Source of the DNA: Clostridia bacterium
GTDB taxonomy: Bacteria > Bacillota > Clostridia > UBA1381
DNA: 49,352 nucleotides
Reading direction: 5' to 3'
Assembly (NCBI GenBank): GCA_017404065.1
Contig: JAFRDB010000139.1
Span: 1 to 49,352, forward strand
Position numbers and translations under genes: made by a program. Positions 8,012 through 16,319 of this stretch are shown here, in pieces (the first letter of the stretch is position 1; each line of letters begins with the position of its first letter). Under the pieces are notes generated by a model. That model was not told the DNA's origin, searched no databases, and was given only the letters and a program-made list of their open reading frames with translations.

Positions 8012-8109
8012 TTTTGCGAAAAGGAACTCTAACGTACGTGGGTACGTTCGAGTTTCTTTTCGCAAAAAGCGCACAGCAACGGCGATTACTCGATGTAATA
8101 GCCGTTGCT
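8012..8109. terminator. Two consecutive long hairpins, probably terminators or repeat hairpins
   Basis: The first is an almost perfect stem of about 24 base pairs: left arm TTTTGCGAAAAGGAACTC, then AACGTAC-GTGG-GTACGTT, then right arm GAGTTTCTTTTCGCAAAA. The second is AGCAACGGC plus ATTAC facing GTAAT plus GCCGTTGCT, followed by CTCTTT. They lie between the permease and the first PL11 lyase and would isolate both transcription units. A third short hairpin, GAGGTCGTATGACCTC, occurs near 8190. The length of the first stem is beyond that of usual intrinsic terminators. Confidence 0.6.
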
Positions 8110-8236
8110 CTTTCCATAAATCTATCCTTTTGAATCACACACATTGAATGATTATGTGCGCGGTACGGCCGATTTTTCGGCAGTCTGAGAGGTCGTATGA
8201 CCTCTGCTTTGTTGTATAAATCAACCGAAAAAACAC

Positions 8237-8265
8237 TTGCGAAAAAAGGTAAGATATGTTATAAT
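8237..8265 (+). promoter_or_regulatory. Sigma-A-type promoter for the first PL11 lyase
   Basis: TTGCGA at 8237-8242 and TATAAT at 8260-8265 are separated by 17 bases. The predicted start is about 25-30 bases before the AAAGGAG ribosome binding site of the lyase gene. Confidence 0.75.
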
Positions 8266-8297
8266 ATAAACAACAAAACGCAAAAGGAGAGAAATAT

Positions 8298-11270
8298 ATG
8301 GTTAAAGTTAATTTAAAAAAGACCGTATCACTGGTTTCGGCGTTTGCAATGCTTTTATCCGTAAGCGTTTCGGCATCGGAGCTTAACGGTACAACGACCA
8401 TAAAATGCAAAGTGGGAGATAATATTTCACTTGGTGACTTTTCGGCATCCGCGGCAGAGACACAGAAGCTTATTGATTCAAGACCGGATATTGAGAGACA
8501 GGTCGAGGATATGGGCAGAGGTTTAGTTGCAGTAAAGAGTAATAACGGCGTTTTCGTTTCATGGCGCTGGAAGGGCACTGAGAGCGTGGATGTAAAGTAT
8601 AACCTCTATAAGAACGGGACTAAGCTCAACAGCTCACCGATGAGCCTTACAAACTACATGGATAACTCCGGCAAGCTTACGGATAAGTATGCTGTAAGCG
8701 CGGTAATTGACGATGTTGAGGACGAAAAATGCCCCGAGACAGGCGTATGGGACGGTTATTACGAGATACCGCTTGGCGAGCCGCCCTCACCGGCTCCGGT
8801 AGAGGGCGTGACCGATAATGACGGCGCGTATACCCCTGGTGAGATCGCAATAGGCGACCTTGACGGTGACGGAGAGTATGAGTTCGTTCTGAAATGGAAC
8901 GCAATAACCCGTGACGCGGGCAAGGCGGGATATACAAGTATATGCTATCTTGACGCATACGAGCTTGACGGAACGTTTATGTGGCGCGTGAACATGGGAC
9001 CGAACATCCGCTCCGGCGAGCATGACACGCAGTTCATGGTCGGCGACTTTGACGGCGACGGCAAGAGCGAGATGGCGTGCCGTACCGCCGACGGTACCGT
9101 TGACGGCAAGGGCAAGGTCATAGGCGATGAAAAAGCCGAGTGGTATAAAGAGAACGACGGCAAGAATATCAAGGGTCCCTTGTATCTTACCGTATTCTCC
9201 GGCGTTGACGGCTCGGAGATAGACACGATAGATTTCTTTGTTCAGAGCAAAGGTAAATGGACAGACGGCGAGGAATGGGACATATCCTCATGGGGCGATG
9301 ACTGGGGCAACCGCTCGGAAAGATATCTGGGTTCTGTCGCGACCTTTGACGGCGTGAGAACATCATTCATACAGTCAAGAGGGTATTACGGCAGGACGTG
9401 TATCGGCGCATGGCATCTTGAGGACGGAAAGATAGTTGAGGACTGGACCTTTGATTCGCATTACTATCCGACGGGAGAGGGCGAGAAAAGCTTTGCTGGT
9501 CAGGGCTATCACAATATGACGATAGCCGATGTTGACTATGACGGCAAGGACGAGGTAATGTTCGGAAATCTTGCTCTTGACGATGACGGAAAGCCGATGT
9601 ATACAACGGGTCTGCATCATGGTGACGCGCTCCATTTGGGCGACCTGCTCCCGTCAAGACCCGGTCTTGAAATGTACACGGTGCAGGAATACCGTGGCGC
9701 AGATTACGGTTTTTCGATGCGTGATGCGAGAACGGGCGAGATACTCTACGGTCTGCACACGGATACGGACGTAGGCAGAGGCTGTACAGCCGATCTTGAC
9801 CCGCGCTATGAGGGCGAGGAGGCGTGGTCGGCATACGGCGCGATGACCTCAGCTGACGGTACGGTGATCTCAACAAACTATTCGGTTCCGGCAAACTTTA
9901 CCATATACTGGGACGGTGACCTCGGCAGGGAGATAGAGGACGGCAACGGCGTATACAAGTTCAATCCGTCAACAAACAGAATGAATGCAATATTCAAGGC
10001 AACGGGCGCGCATTCAATTAATGCGGCGAAGTCAAATCCGTGCTTGCAGGCGGATATTTTGGGCGACTGGCGCGAGGAGCTTATATTCCCGTCAAACGAT
10101 AATAAGTCACTCAGGATATACACAACAGATATACCCACGGCATACAGACTGCCGGAGCTTCAATCGGACAGCGAGTATTATAACGCTGTAAGGTGGCAGA
10201 ACTGCTGCTACAACCAGCCGCCGCACGTGAGCTACGCGCTCGGCTATAACCTCAAGAGCGTGCCTGTTCCGCATGTATTCTCGCAGGCAGCGGACGGCAG
10301 CAGGGTCACAAATCCGGATCTTGCAAGGAAGTATTATGACATAAGCGAGCTGTACTACGGCGAGACGGTCGAGCTTGACATTGACAAAAATGTCGCGCTT
10401 ATCAACGGCGAGCTTGAGCTTATTGACAATGAGAACGCGAAGGTCGTTCCGATCTTAAATGATGATGAAAGAACACTTGTTCCGCTGCGTTTCATAGCGG
10501 AGGCGTTTGGCGCGGTCGTTGATTATAACGAGGAAACGACCGATATAACGATCACGAAGTATTCAACAAACGGCACATACGAGATAAAGATGAAGCCGGG
10601 CGAGAAGGATTATCAGATCGGCAGATACGGAAAGGAAGAGGGCGGCATAAGCTACGAGAGCATGGACACTGTACCGGTTATCGAAGAGGACAGAATACTT
10701 GTCCCGCTCCGGTTCATAGCGGAGGCGCTTGGTCTTTATGTTGATTACTATGACGGATTTATAGCTGTCTCAACGCTCGAGAACGGATATGACGTTAAAA
10801 CGGTCGAGGACGAAAGAGCGATAATAGATTCCGCCGGTGAGATCTATGCGAAGCCCGATTACGCATCCGTAGAGGACTACGGCAGTAAGAGCGCGGGACT
10901 AAGGTATCAGCCTGCAGAGATCACAACCTCAAATGAAACAGACGGCTCGGCGGTAAATGACTATGACCCGTTAACTACATGGACGTGTCCGGCAGGCGGC
11001 GAGATAGTATTTAATAAGGGCAACTGGTACGCAACTCCGGCGGCTGTTGTAATGTTCGGCGATGATAAGGTGCATCACTTTGATATTATGTACAGCGGCA
11101 ACGGCACAGACTGGCAGCTTGCGGTCAGCAACCGTGAAAGCTCCGGCAAAGCGGGCGTATTCGAGAAGTGGTATTTCGGCGTTCCGCCGTATCCGACATT
11201 TGTAAAATATGTATCGCTTGATGATGAAGATACAGTGATAGCAGAGCTTGGCTTTGCGATAGTGGACTGA
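8298..11270 (+). CDS. Secreted rhamnogalacturonan lyase, family PL11, with stalk-like and C-terminal binding modules
   Basis: A 990-residue protein. Residues 1-25 form a signal peptide (basic start, hydrophobic core, cleavage near SVSASE). The PL11 catalytic region runs from about 60 to 690: MGRGLVAVKSNNGVFVSWRW, several calcium-site-like DxDGDGxxE repeats (DLDGDGEYEFV, DFDGDGKSEMA, DVDYDGKDEVM), DILGDWREELIFP and a NQPPHVSYALGYN end. Two copper-amine-oxidase-N-like modules follow, each with VPLRFIAEA (about 725 and 800), here probably structural or surface modules. The last 125 residues look like an F5/8-type beta-sandwich (DYDPLTTWTCPAGG). It would cleave the rhamnose-galacturonate backbone of pectin outside the cell. 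It has its own promoter and terminator. Confidence 0.93.
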   Translation: MVKVNLKKTVSLVSAFAMLLSVSVSASELNGTTTIKCKVGDNISLGDFSASAAETQKLIDSRPDIERQVEDMGRGLVAVKSNNGVFVSWRWKGTESVDVKYNLYKNGTKLNSSPMSLTNYMDNSGKLTDKYAVSAVIDDVEDEKCPETGVWDGYYEIPLGEPPSPAPVEGVTDNDGAYTPGEIAIGDLDGDGEYEFVLKWNAITRDAGKAGYTSICYLDAYELDGTFMWRVNMGPNIRSGEHDTQFMVGDFDGDGKSEMACRTADGTVDGKGKVIGDEKAEWYKENDGKNIKGPLYLTVFSGVDGSEIDTIDFFVQSKGKWTDGEEWDISSWGDDWGNRSERYLGSVATFDGVRTSFIQSRGYYGRTCIGAWHLEDGKIVEDWTFDSHYYPTGEGEKSFAGQGYHNMTIADVDYDGKDEVMFGNLALDDDGKPMYTTGLHHGDALHLGDLLPSRPGLEMYTVQEYRGADYGFSMRDARTGEILYGLHTDTDVGRGCTADLDPRYEGEEAWSAYGAMTSADGTVISTNYSVPANFTIYWDGDLGREIEDGNGVYKFNPSTNRMNAIFKATGAHSINAAKSNPCLQADILGDWREELIFPSNDNKSLRIYTTDIPTAYRLPELQSDSEYYNAVRWQNCCYNQPPHVSYALGYNLKSVPVPHVFSQAADGSRVTNPDLARKYYDISELYYGETVELDIDKNVALINGELELIDNENAKVVPILNDDERTLVPLRFIAEAFGAVVDYNEETTDITITKYSTNGTYEIKMKPGEKDYQIGRYGKEEGGISYESMDTVPVIEEDRILVPLRFIAEALGLYVDYYDGFIAVSTLENGYDVKTVEDERAIIDSAGEIYAKPDYASVEDYGSKSAGLRYQPAEITTSNETDGSAVNDYDPLTTWTCPAGGEIVFNKGNWYATPAAVVMFGDDKVHHFDIMYSGNGTDWQLAVSNRESSGKAGVFEKWYFGVPPYPTFVKYVSLDDEDTVIAELGFAIVD

Positions 11271-11301
11271 TGAAGGTATAGCAAAGATAAAGGTATAATT
11301 C

Positions 11302-11333
11302 AGCAAAAAAGCCGCCAATGCGGCTTTTTTGCT
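11302..11333. terminator. Bidirectional intrinsic terminator after the PL11 lyase gene
   Basis: Stem AGCAAAAAAGCCGC facing GCGGCTTTTTTGCT with the loop CAAT. The A-tract and T-tract are part of the stem, so it can work on both strands. It lies 31 bases after the lyase stop codon. Confidence 0.85.
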
Positions 11334-11346
11334 GTAGTCATAAAAT

Positions 11347-11602
11347 AAATTTGAGTTTGTCGGACTCCCTCCGTCAGCCCTTACGGGCTGCCACCTTTTA
11401 GCTACGGCGTTTGTCTGGTCGGTCGCTCTGCGACCTGCACGACCTGGCATCCTGGTTGCTATGCAACACGCCTACGAAACGCAAGCGTTTCGTTTACCTC
11501 AAGAGGGAGGCAAGAATTTGTGATAGCCCGAAACACTTGGCTCCCTCTATGAGGGAGCTGTCGCGCCGACAGGCGTGACTGAGGGAGTTAAACTGAAATT
11601 TA
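11347..11602. repeat. MITE-like repeat (CTCCCTCCGTCAGCC family) carrying a nested second repeat
   Basis: The outer ends are AAATTTGAGTTTGTCGGACT on the left and GGGAGTTAAACTGAAATTTA on the right, an imperfect terminal inverted repeat. The inner arms (CAGCCCTTACGGGCTG; GAGGGAGGCAAG; CTCCCTCTATGAGGGAG) match the element at 19391-19544, but here about 100 bases of unrelated hairpin sequence interrupt it. No coding potential is seen. Confidence 0.8.
11397..11496. repeat. Hairpin-array repeat (CTACGGCGTTTG family) nested in the MITE
   Basis: The insert starts TTTAGCTACGGCGTTTG and ends AAACGCAAGCGTTTCGTTTA, with TTTA at both ends. Internal hairpins are GGTCGCTCTGCGACC, GTTGCTATGCAAC and AAACGCAAGCGTTT. 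In the related element at 19391 the flanking sequences GCCACCT and CCTCAAGAGGG are practically adjacent, so the boundaries of this insertion can be read directly. The same CTACGSCGT...GTTGC...GCAAC...CTACGAAA order appears, reversed, in the triplicated unit at 40725-40907. Confidence 0.65.
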
Positions 11603-11720
11603 TTATAATAAACCAGTGCATCACCACATCAAATTACCACAGCCCACCTCCATTATTTATTGCTTCTGCATAAAATCTTCTTAAAAAATTATACAAATCC
11701 AACAAAAATCAATTTAACAC

Positions 11721-11749
11721 TTTACAATCATAAATTCTTGCGGTATAAT
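11721..11749 (+). promoter_or_regulatory. Sigma-A promoter for the symporter-peptidase unit
   Basis: TTTACA (11721-11726) and TATAAT (11744-11749) with a 17-base spacer. In the leader, TTTGAGCCGC-ATGA-GGCGGTTCAAA (about 11761-11786) forms a 10-bp hairpin that could be an operator or an RNA stabiliser. The leader is about 90 bases. Confidence 0.8.
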
Positions 11750-11845
11750 TAAAGAGTAAATTTGAGCCGCATGAGGCGGTTCAAAGTAAAACGGTAGTTT
11801 TAAAACAATTTATTTTATGTAGCATGGAAGGAAGGTTTATTTTTT

Positions 11846-13402
11846 ATGGAACAAAACTTGGCTCAAACTCAATCTGTGACGATAATCGCGCTTGCGATAT
11901 TCGCGCTTGTGATGGTATGCATAGGTGTATTCTCGTCGATCAAGACAAAGACTATTGATGGATTTCTGCTCGGTAACCGCAGCATAGGACCGTGGGTATC
12001 GGCTTTCGCGTACGGGACCTCGTACTTTTCGGCAGTTGTATTTGTAGGCTATGCCGGTCAGCATGGCTGGAATATAGGCATTGGTTCAATGTGGATAGGC
12101 GTTGGCAATGCCGTTTTGGGCTGTCTAATTGCATGGTTATTGCTTGCGCGGCGGACAAGGACAATGACGCACACTCTTAGCGCAAAAACAATGCCGGAGT
12201 TTTTTGCGACACGCTATGACTCAAAGGCAATGAAAATATTTGCGGCGGTCGTCATCTTCGTGTTCCTTGTTCCGTACAGCTCTGCGGTATACAACGGACT
12301 TGGCAATATGTTTCAGGCGATATTCCCGAATGTGGGCGTAAACACATGGATGCTTGTAATTGCGGTGCTTACGGCTATATATCTTATTCTCGGCGGCTAT
12401 GTCGCAACGGCATACACGGATTTTGTACAGGGAATAATAATGATATTCGGCGTATTTGCAATGGTGATAGCTCTTGTAAAGACGGACGCTGTAGGCGGCT
12501 TTAACAGATTTTTATCCAATCTTGCGGCTGTGCCCGATAACGGAGACGGCATAACCGGCTCGCAGCTCACGAGTATCTTTGGCGGCAGCAGCTTCAAGTT
12601 CCTGTGCTATAATATAATGCTCACCTCCTTCGGAACATGGGGCTTGCCGCAGATGGTACAGAAATATTATGCAATAAAGAGCGTTGATTCGATAAAGCAG
12701 GCAACGGTGATATCCACTATATTCTCGCTTATAATCGGCTGCGGCGCATACTTTGTAGGCTCACTTTCAAGGCTTGTGCTTCATAATGAGCTTCCGGCGG
12801 GCGGCGTGGATAATGTTATACCGAAAACTCTCCTTACAGCGTTTGGAGACTCGAATATGATTACAACGATAATTCTCGCGCTGCTGCTGATACTGCTTCT
12901 GAGCGCTTCGATGTCCACGCTCTCATCGATCGTGCTGACATCTTCATCGGCGATCTCCGTAGATCTTATTCCTGCCGTAAAGAAGAACGCGAAGCCGGAA
13001 AGACAGGTAATAACAACGCGAGTGCTCTGCCTTATATTTGTGGGTCTGTCATACATTTTCGCGACGCTTAAAATATCTATCATAGTGTATGTGATGTCGT
13101 TCAGCTGGGGTATCGTGTCAGGTACCTTCATCGGTCCGTATATATGGGGCATATATTCAAAGAAGGTGACCCGCGCCGGAGCGTGGGCGGGTATGATCAG
13201 CGGTTTTCTTACCGTAGCGCTGCCGACTCTTATAATATCGCTGCAGAACGGCACAATAACAGCCGCGGCAAAGCTCTCGCCTCAAATGGGCGTAGCGGCT
13301 ATGGCGGTATCGCTTATAGCGGTGCCGGTCGTATCGTCGTTTACAAAGAAGTATGATAAAAAATTTGTTGAAAATGTTTTTAAGGTAAAAGAGGAGCAAT
13401 AA
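11846..13402 (+). CDS. Sodium:solute symporter (SSS family)
   Basis: A 518-residue protein with about 13 transmembrane segments. The SSS core is visible: SIKTKTIDGFLLGNRSIGPW (about 33-52) between TM1 and TM2, AYGTSYFSAVVFVGYAGQHGW in TM2, GGYVATAYTDFVQGIIM in TM5-6 and the serine-rich LLSASMSTLSSIVLTSSSAIS stretch of TM8, which holds sodium-site serines in this family. It would import a solute driven by sodium. The family covers proline, sugars, sialic acid, pantothenate and monocarboxylates, and the substrate cannot be told here. It has its own promoter and is followed 44 bases later by the M13 peptidase gene without an obvious promoter, so the two are probably co-transcribed; peptides or amino acids are therefore plausible substrates. 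Confidence 0.88.
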   Translation: MEQNLAQTQSVTIIALAIFALVMVCIGVFSSIKTKTIDGFLLGNRSIGPWVSAFAYGTSYFSAVVFVGYAGQHGWNIGIGSMWIGVGNAVLGCLIAWLLLARRTRTMTHTLSAKTMPEFFATRYDSKAMKIFAAVVIFVFLVPYSSAVYNGLGNMFQAIFPNVGVNTWMLVIAVLTAIYLILGGYVATAYTDFVQGIIMIFGVFAMVIALVKTDAVGGFNRFLSNLAAVPDNGDGITGSQLTSIFGGSSFKFLCYNIMLTSFGTWGLPQMVQKYYAIKSVDSIKQATVISTIFSLIIGCGAYFVGSLSRLVLHNELPAGGVDNVIPKTLLTAFGDSNMITTIILALLLILLLSASMSTLSSIVLTSSSAISVDLIPAVKKNAKPERQVITTRVLCLIFVGLSYIFATLKISIIVYVMSFSWGIVSGTFIGPYIWGIYSKKVTRAGAWAGMISGFLTVALPTLIISLQNGTITAAAKLSPQMGVAAMAVSLIAVPVVSSFTKKYDKKFVENVFKVKEEQ

Positions 13403-13446
13403 CGTCTGTAAATCAAACAAAATATAAAACAAACAGGAGGGTCATT

Positions 13447-16095
13447 ATGAGATTCAAACAGGTTATTTCATTGGTTTTGGCGGCTTCGGTGCTTGCACCG
13501 TCGTCAATAGCGGTAATTGCGGCGGATAAAACCGAGCCGGCAAAGAGAGAATATGTGATATCTGAATTTGTTCAGTCTGTCGGGCGTAATAATCTCACGA
13601 TAAAAACTGATCAGACAGATAAGATCCTGAAAGCGTTCTCCGACAGCGAGGATGTGGATGAAGAATACAGGGACGATATCGCAAGAGCAAAGGCTTATAA
13701 CCTGATCGAAGGATATGATGACGGAACGCTGAGGCCGCTCGATGGCGTAAGACGTATAGAGGCAATGGTCATGCTTTCAAGAGCGCTCCCGGACGTGCTT
13801 GACGAGGTCACAGAGCCGATCGAATTTTCCGATGTCCCCGAATGGGCAAAGGGGGATATCGACCGTCTGTCGGCGGCGGGGCTTGTTAACGGCTACGGCG
13901 ACGGAACTCTCGGTGCGGAGGATAGGATAACTGTCGAGCAGGTGGGTCTCATTACAGACCGCAGCGATGATCTTTTAAACACTGTTGATGTCGGCGAGAG
14001 CTTTTACGGATATGTTAATAATAAGATAATGCGTAATTATGACGCATCCGGAGAAACCGTGATCGATCCCATTCACGGTGCGCTCATCACTACCGAAACC
14101 TCATGGTCGCATTTCGAGGACCGTATGCAGGAGGTCAGCGATCAGGAAATGGATGTTTTAAAAAGGCTTATTGACGGTGATATAGAGTTTGAAAAGGGTA
14201 CTGCCGAGCAAAGAGTCTACGATTTTTATGACTGTATAAAGCATAGTGATGAGGACAGACCAAAGGACAGAGAGACCTATTACGCATTCAGGAATAGTAT
14301 CTTAGACGCAAATACACCTGATGAGCTTATTGCTGTCGCTGCGGATATTTACAAGGAAACGGGCGTGAGGATCCTTTATAACGCAACGTCGGGTCTTGAT
14401 AAAGACAGTAATATTGCTTATCCGTTAGTACAGATGTTAGCTCCGGGATATGCCTCCATGATAGCGTTTGACGGCCGTTCGGAAAAGAAATATGCAGAGA
14501 AATACAAGGATGCATTGGCTGATTATGCGGCGCTTGTCAGCAAGAAATTTGACGCGCATGACGCAAAGCTTGCATATCAGATACAGAAAGAGACCATGTC
14601 CAATGAGGATTATATGTTTATATATATCCTGTTTAGGGCGATCAGAATGATTTTAGATGATTCATATACCGAGGAGCAGTTTGAGGCAGACATAGCGTAT
14701 ATAGAGGCGCAGCATCCGGAAATGACAGAGGGTTATGAAGGCGAAGAGGATAAGCAGCAAACCTTTACGGTCGAGGAGCTTGATGCTCTCGGAGACATCA
14801 AGCTTGGCAGTATTTTGGGTGAAATCGGTTTCCATGATTTTGATAAGGTCATCGTTGGTAACGGATACGATGATATAATCAAAAACACAAAGATAGACGC
14901 GAATAATCTTGATGCGTATAAGATCAACGCCGTTATGCAGCTTTCGAGTGAGGTCGGATACACTCCGACGGCATCGGAGGAAAAGGCGCTTCGGAATATG
15001 GAGCTTCTCAGTCAGGACGCGCTTGCGGGAATAAGCTGGTCAGATGACGATGATGAGTATGATGAAGATGATTACGGCTTTTATATTGGCGACGAAGATT
15101 CGGAGGATGAGGAATTCGAATATATCATAAATCAGGTGGCGGAATATTTGCCGAACGATGTAGGTATAGTTTACTGTCATGAATACTTCACCGATGACGA
15201 TTATGACAGCATCGGCGAAATGTATTATGACATTAAGGATGCATACGTCAAAAGAATTGACAGTAATGAGTGGCTTGATGACGAAACGAAGGAAAACGCT
15301 AAGAAAAAGCTCGAAGACGGAAAAATGACAGCCGTTATCGGTTATCCCGATAACTACGGCTTCATTGATATCATACCGAGAGAAGAAGGCGGAACCTTTA
15401 CGCGGAATATGATGAACATAAACAGAGAAACTCTAAAGATGAACATACAGGCATGTGCCGATCCGAGCTTCATTCATACAATGATGCTCATGTCTCCCGA
15501 TACGGTCAATGCCTGCTATATACCGACGCTCAATTCGTTGAATATCCCTGCGGGTATCCTTGGCGGAACATTCTATGATCGTGACAGAAGCTATGCCCAA
15601 AATCTCGGCTCTATCGGCGCCGTGATCGGTCACGAGATCGGTCATGCTTTTGATGACAGCGGTTCGCAATATGACGAGAACGGAAGTCTTAAAAACTGGT
15701 GGTCGGACGGAGCGGCGGAGGAATATGAAAAGATCAAGCAGTATTTCATAGATTACTATGAAAGATATGAGGTAGTCGACGGAGTTGTCCAGGACAGCGC
15801 AACTACCATTGGCGAAAACATGGCAGACTTTGCCGGAATGACTGTTGTCATGGATATATTAAAGGGCGATAAAGAGGCGCAGAAGGAGGCGCTTGAGGCT
15901 TACGCGTCGCTGTGGGCGCGGATCGGTTCGGAATCGCTGATCACATCGGATTATTACTTGCAGGATGTGCATTCATCGGATAATGTCAGAGTTGACGCGG
16001 TCGTTGCATCGTTGCCCGAATTCTATGAAATATATGACATTGATGAGGATGATCCAATGTATGTCGCGCCTGAGGACAGACTGAAGCTTTGGTAA
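13447..16095 (+). CDS. Secreted SLH-anchored M13-family zinc metallopeptidase
   Basis: An 882-residue protein. Residues 1-26 form a signal peptide. About 65-175 hold two SLH-type repeats (DDIARAKAYNLIEGYDDGTLRP and AKGDIDRLSAAGLVNGYGDGT cores), which attach proteins to the cell wall. The rest is a neprilysin/PepO-type M13 peptidase: the zinc motif HEIGH is at about residues 729-733 within VIGHEIGHAFDD, and the third ligand with the second signature lies in GENMADFAG (about 789-797). Usual M13 enzymes are about 630-700 residues, so the extra length is the SLH part and an acidic insertion (about 535-560). A second calmodulin-like acidic stretch is absent. AGGAGG lies before the ATG. It probably cleaves oligopeptides at the cell surface, feeding the upstream symporter or other importers. 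Confidence 0.92.
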   Translation: MRFKQVISLVLAASVLAPSSIAVIAADKTEPAKREYVISEFVQSVGRNNLTIKTDQTDKILKAFSDSEDVDEEYRDDIARAKAYNLIEGYDDGTLRPLDGVRRIEAMVMLSRALPDVLDEVTEPIEFSDVPEWAKGDIDRLSAAGLVNGYGDGTLGAEDRITVEQVGLITDRSDDLLNTVDVGESFYGYVNNKIMRNYDASGETVIDPIHGALITTETSWSHFEDRMQEVSDQEMDVLKRLIDGDIEFEKGTAEQRVYDFYDCIKHSDEDRPKDRETYYAFRNSILDANTPDELIAVAADIYKETGVRILYNATSGLDKDSNIAYPLVQMLAPGYASMIAFDGRSEKKYAEKYKDALADYAALVSKKFDAHDAKLAYQIQKETMSNEDYMFIYILFRAIRMILDDSYTEEQFEADIAYIEAQHPEMTEGYEGEEDKQQTFTVEELDALGDIKLGSILGEIGFHDFDKVIVGNGYDDIIKNTKIDANNLDAYKINAVMQLSSEVGYTPTASEEKALRNMELLSQDALAGISWSDDDDEYDEDDYGFYIGDEDSEDEEFEYIINQVAEYLPNDVGIVYCHEYFTDDDYDSIGEMYYDIKDAYVKRIDSNEWLDDETKENAKKKLEDGKMTAVIGYPDNYGFIDIIPREEGGTFTRNMMNINRETLKMNIQACADPSFIHTMMLMSPDTVNACYIPTLNSLNIPAGILGGTFYDRDRSYAQNLGSIGAVIGHEIGHAFDDSGSQYDENGSLKNWWSDGAAEEYEKIKQYFIDYYERYEVVDGVVQDSATTIGENMADFAGMTVVMDILKGDKEAQKEALEAYASLWARIGSESLITSDYYLQDVHSSDNVRVDAVVASLPEFYEIYDIDEDDPMYVAPEDRLKLW

Positions 16096-16149
16096 GATAA
16101 AAAACTAAGGAGACATAACGTGAAAAATAAGCGGCGCATAACGCATTAA

Positions 16150-16285
16150 CTACGGCGTATGTTCGCAAGCGAACACGCCTGCAATACCTACGGTATTGCT
16201 CACCTTTACGCCAACTTGCATACCTGTGTATAGCCTCGTTGTCGTAAAAATACGTTCTGCTTGCTTCTTTTCCACGTTAGGATTT
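16150..16285. repeat. Hairpin-array repeat between the peptidase and acyl-CoA synthetase genes
   Basis: Begins CTACGGCGTATGTTCGC-AA-GCGAAC, then GCAATACCTACGGTATTGC, then GCATAC-CTGT-GTATAG. The CTACGGCGT...hairpin...ACGCCT order matches the insert at 11397-11496. The rest of the 224-base gap shows no gene or clear promoter, apart from the AATGGAGGATTAAA ribosome binding site of the next gene. Confidence 0.55.
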
Positions 16286-16319
16286 GTGCCGCCGCAAGGC
16301 GGCGTAATGGAGGATTAAA

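Noticed and set aside
9367..9894. Long open frames antisense to the first PL11 lyase
   Set aside because: Arg/Pro/Ser-rich translations caused by codon bias of the lyase gene on the other strand.
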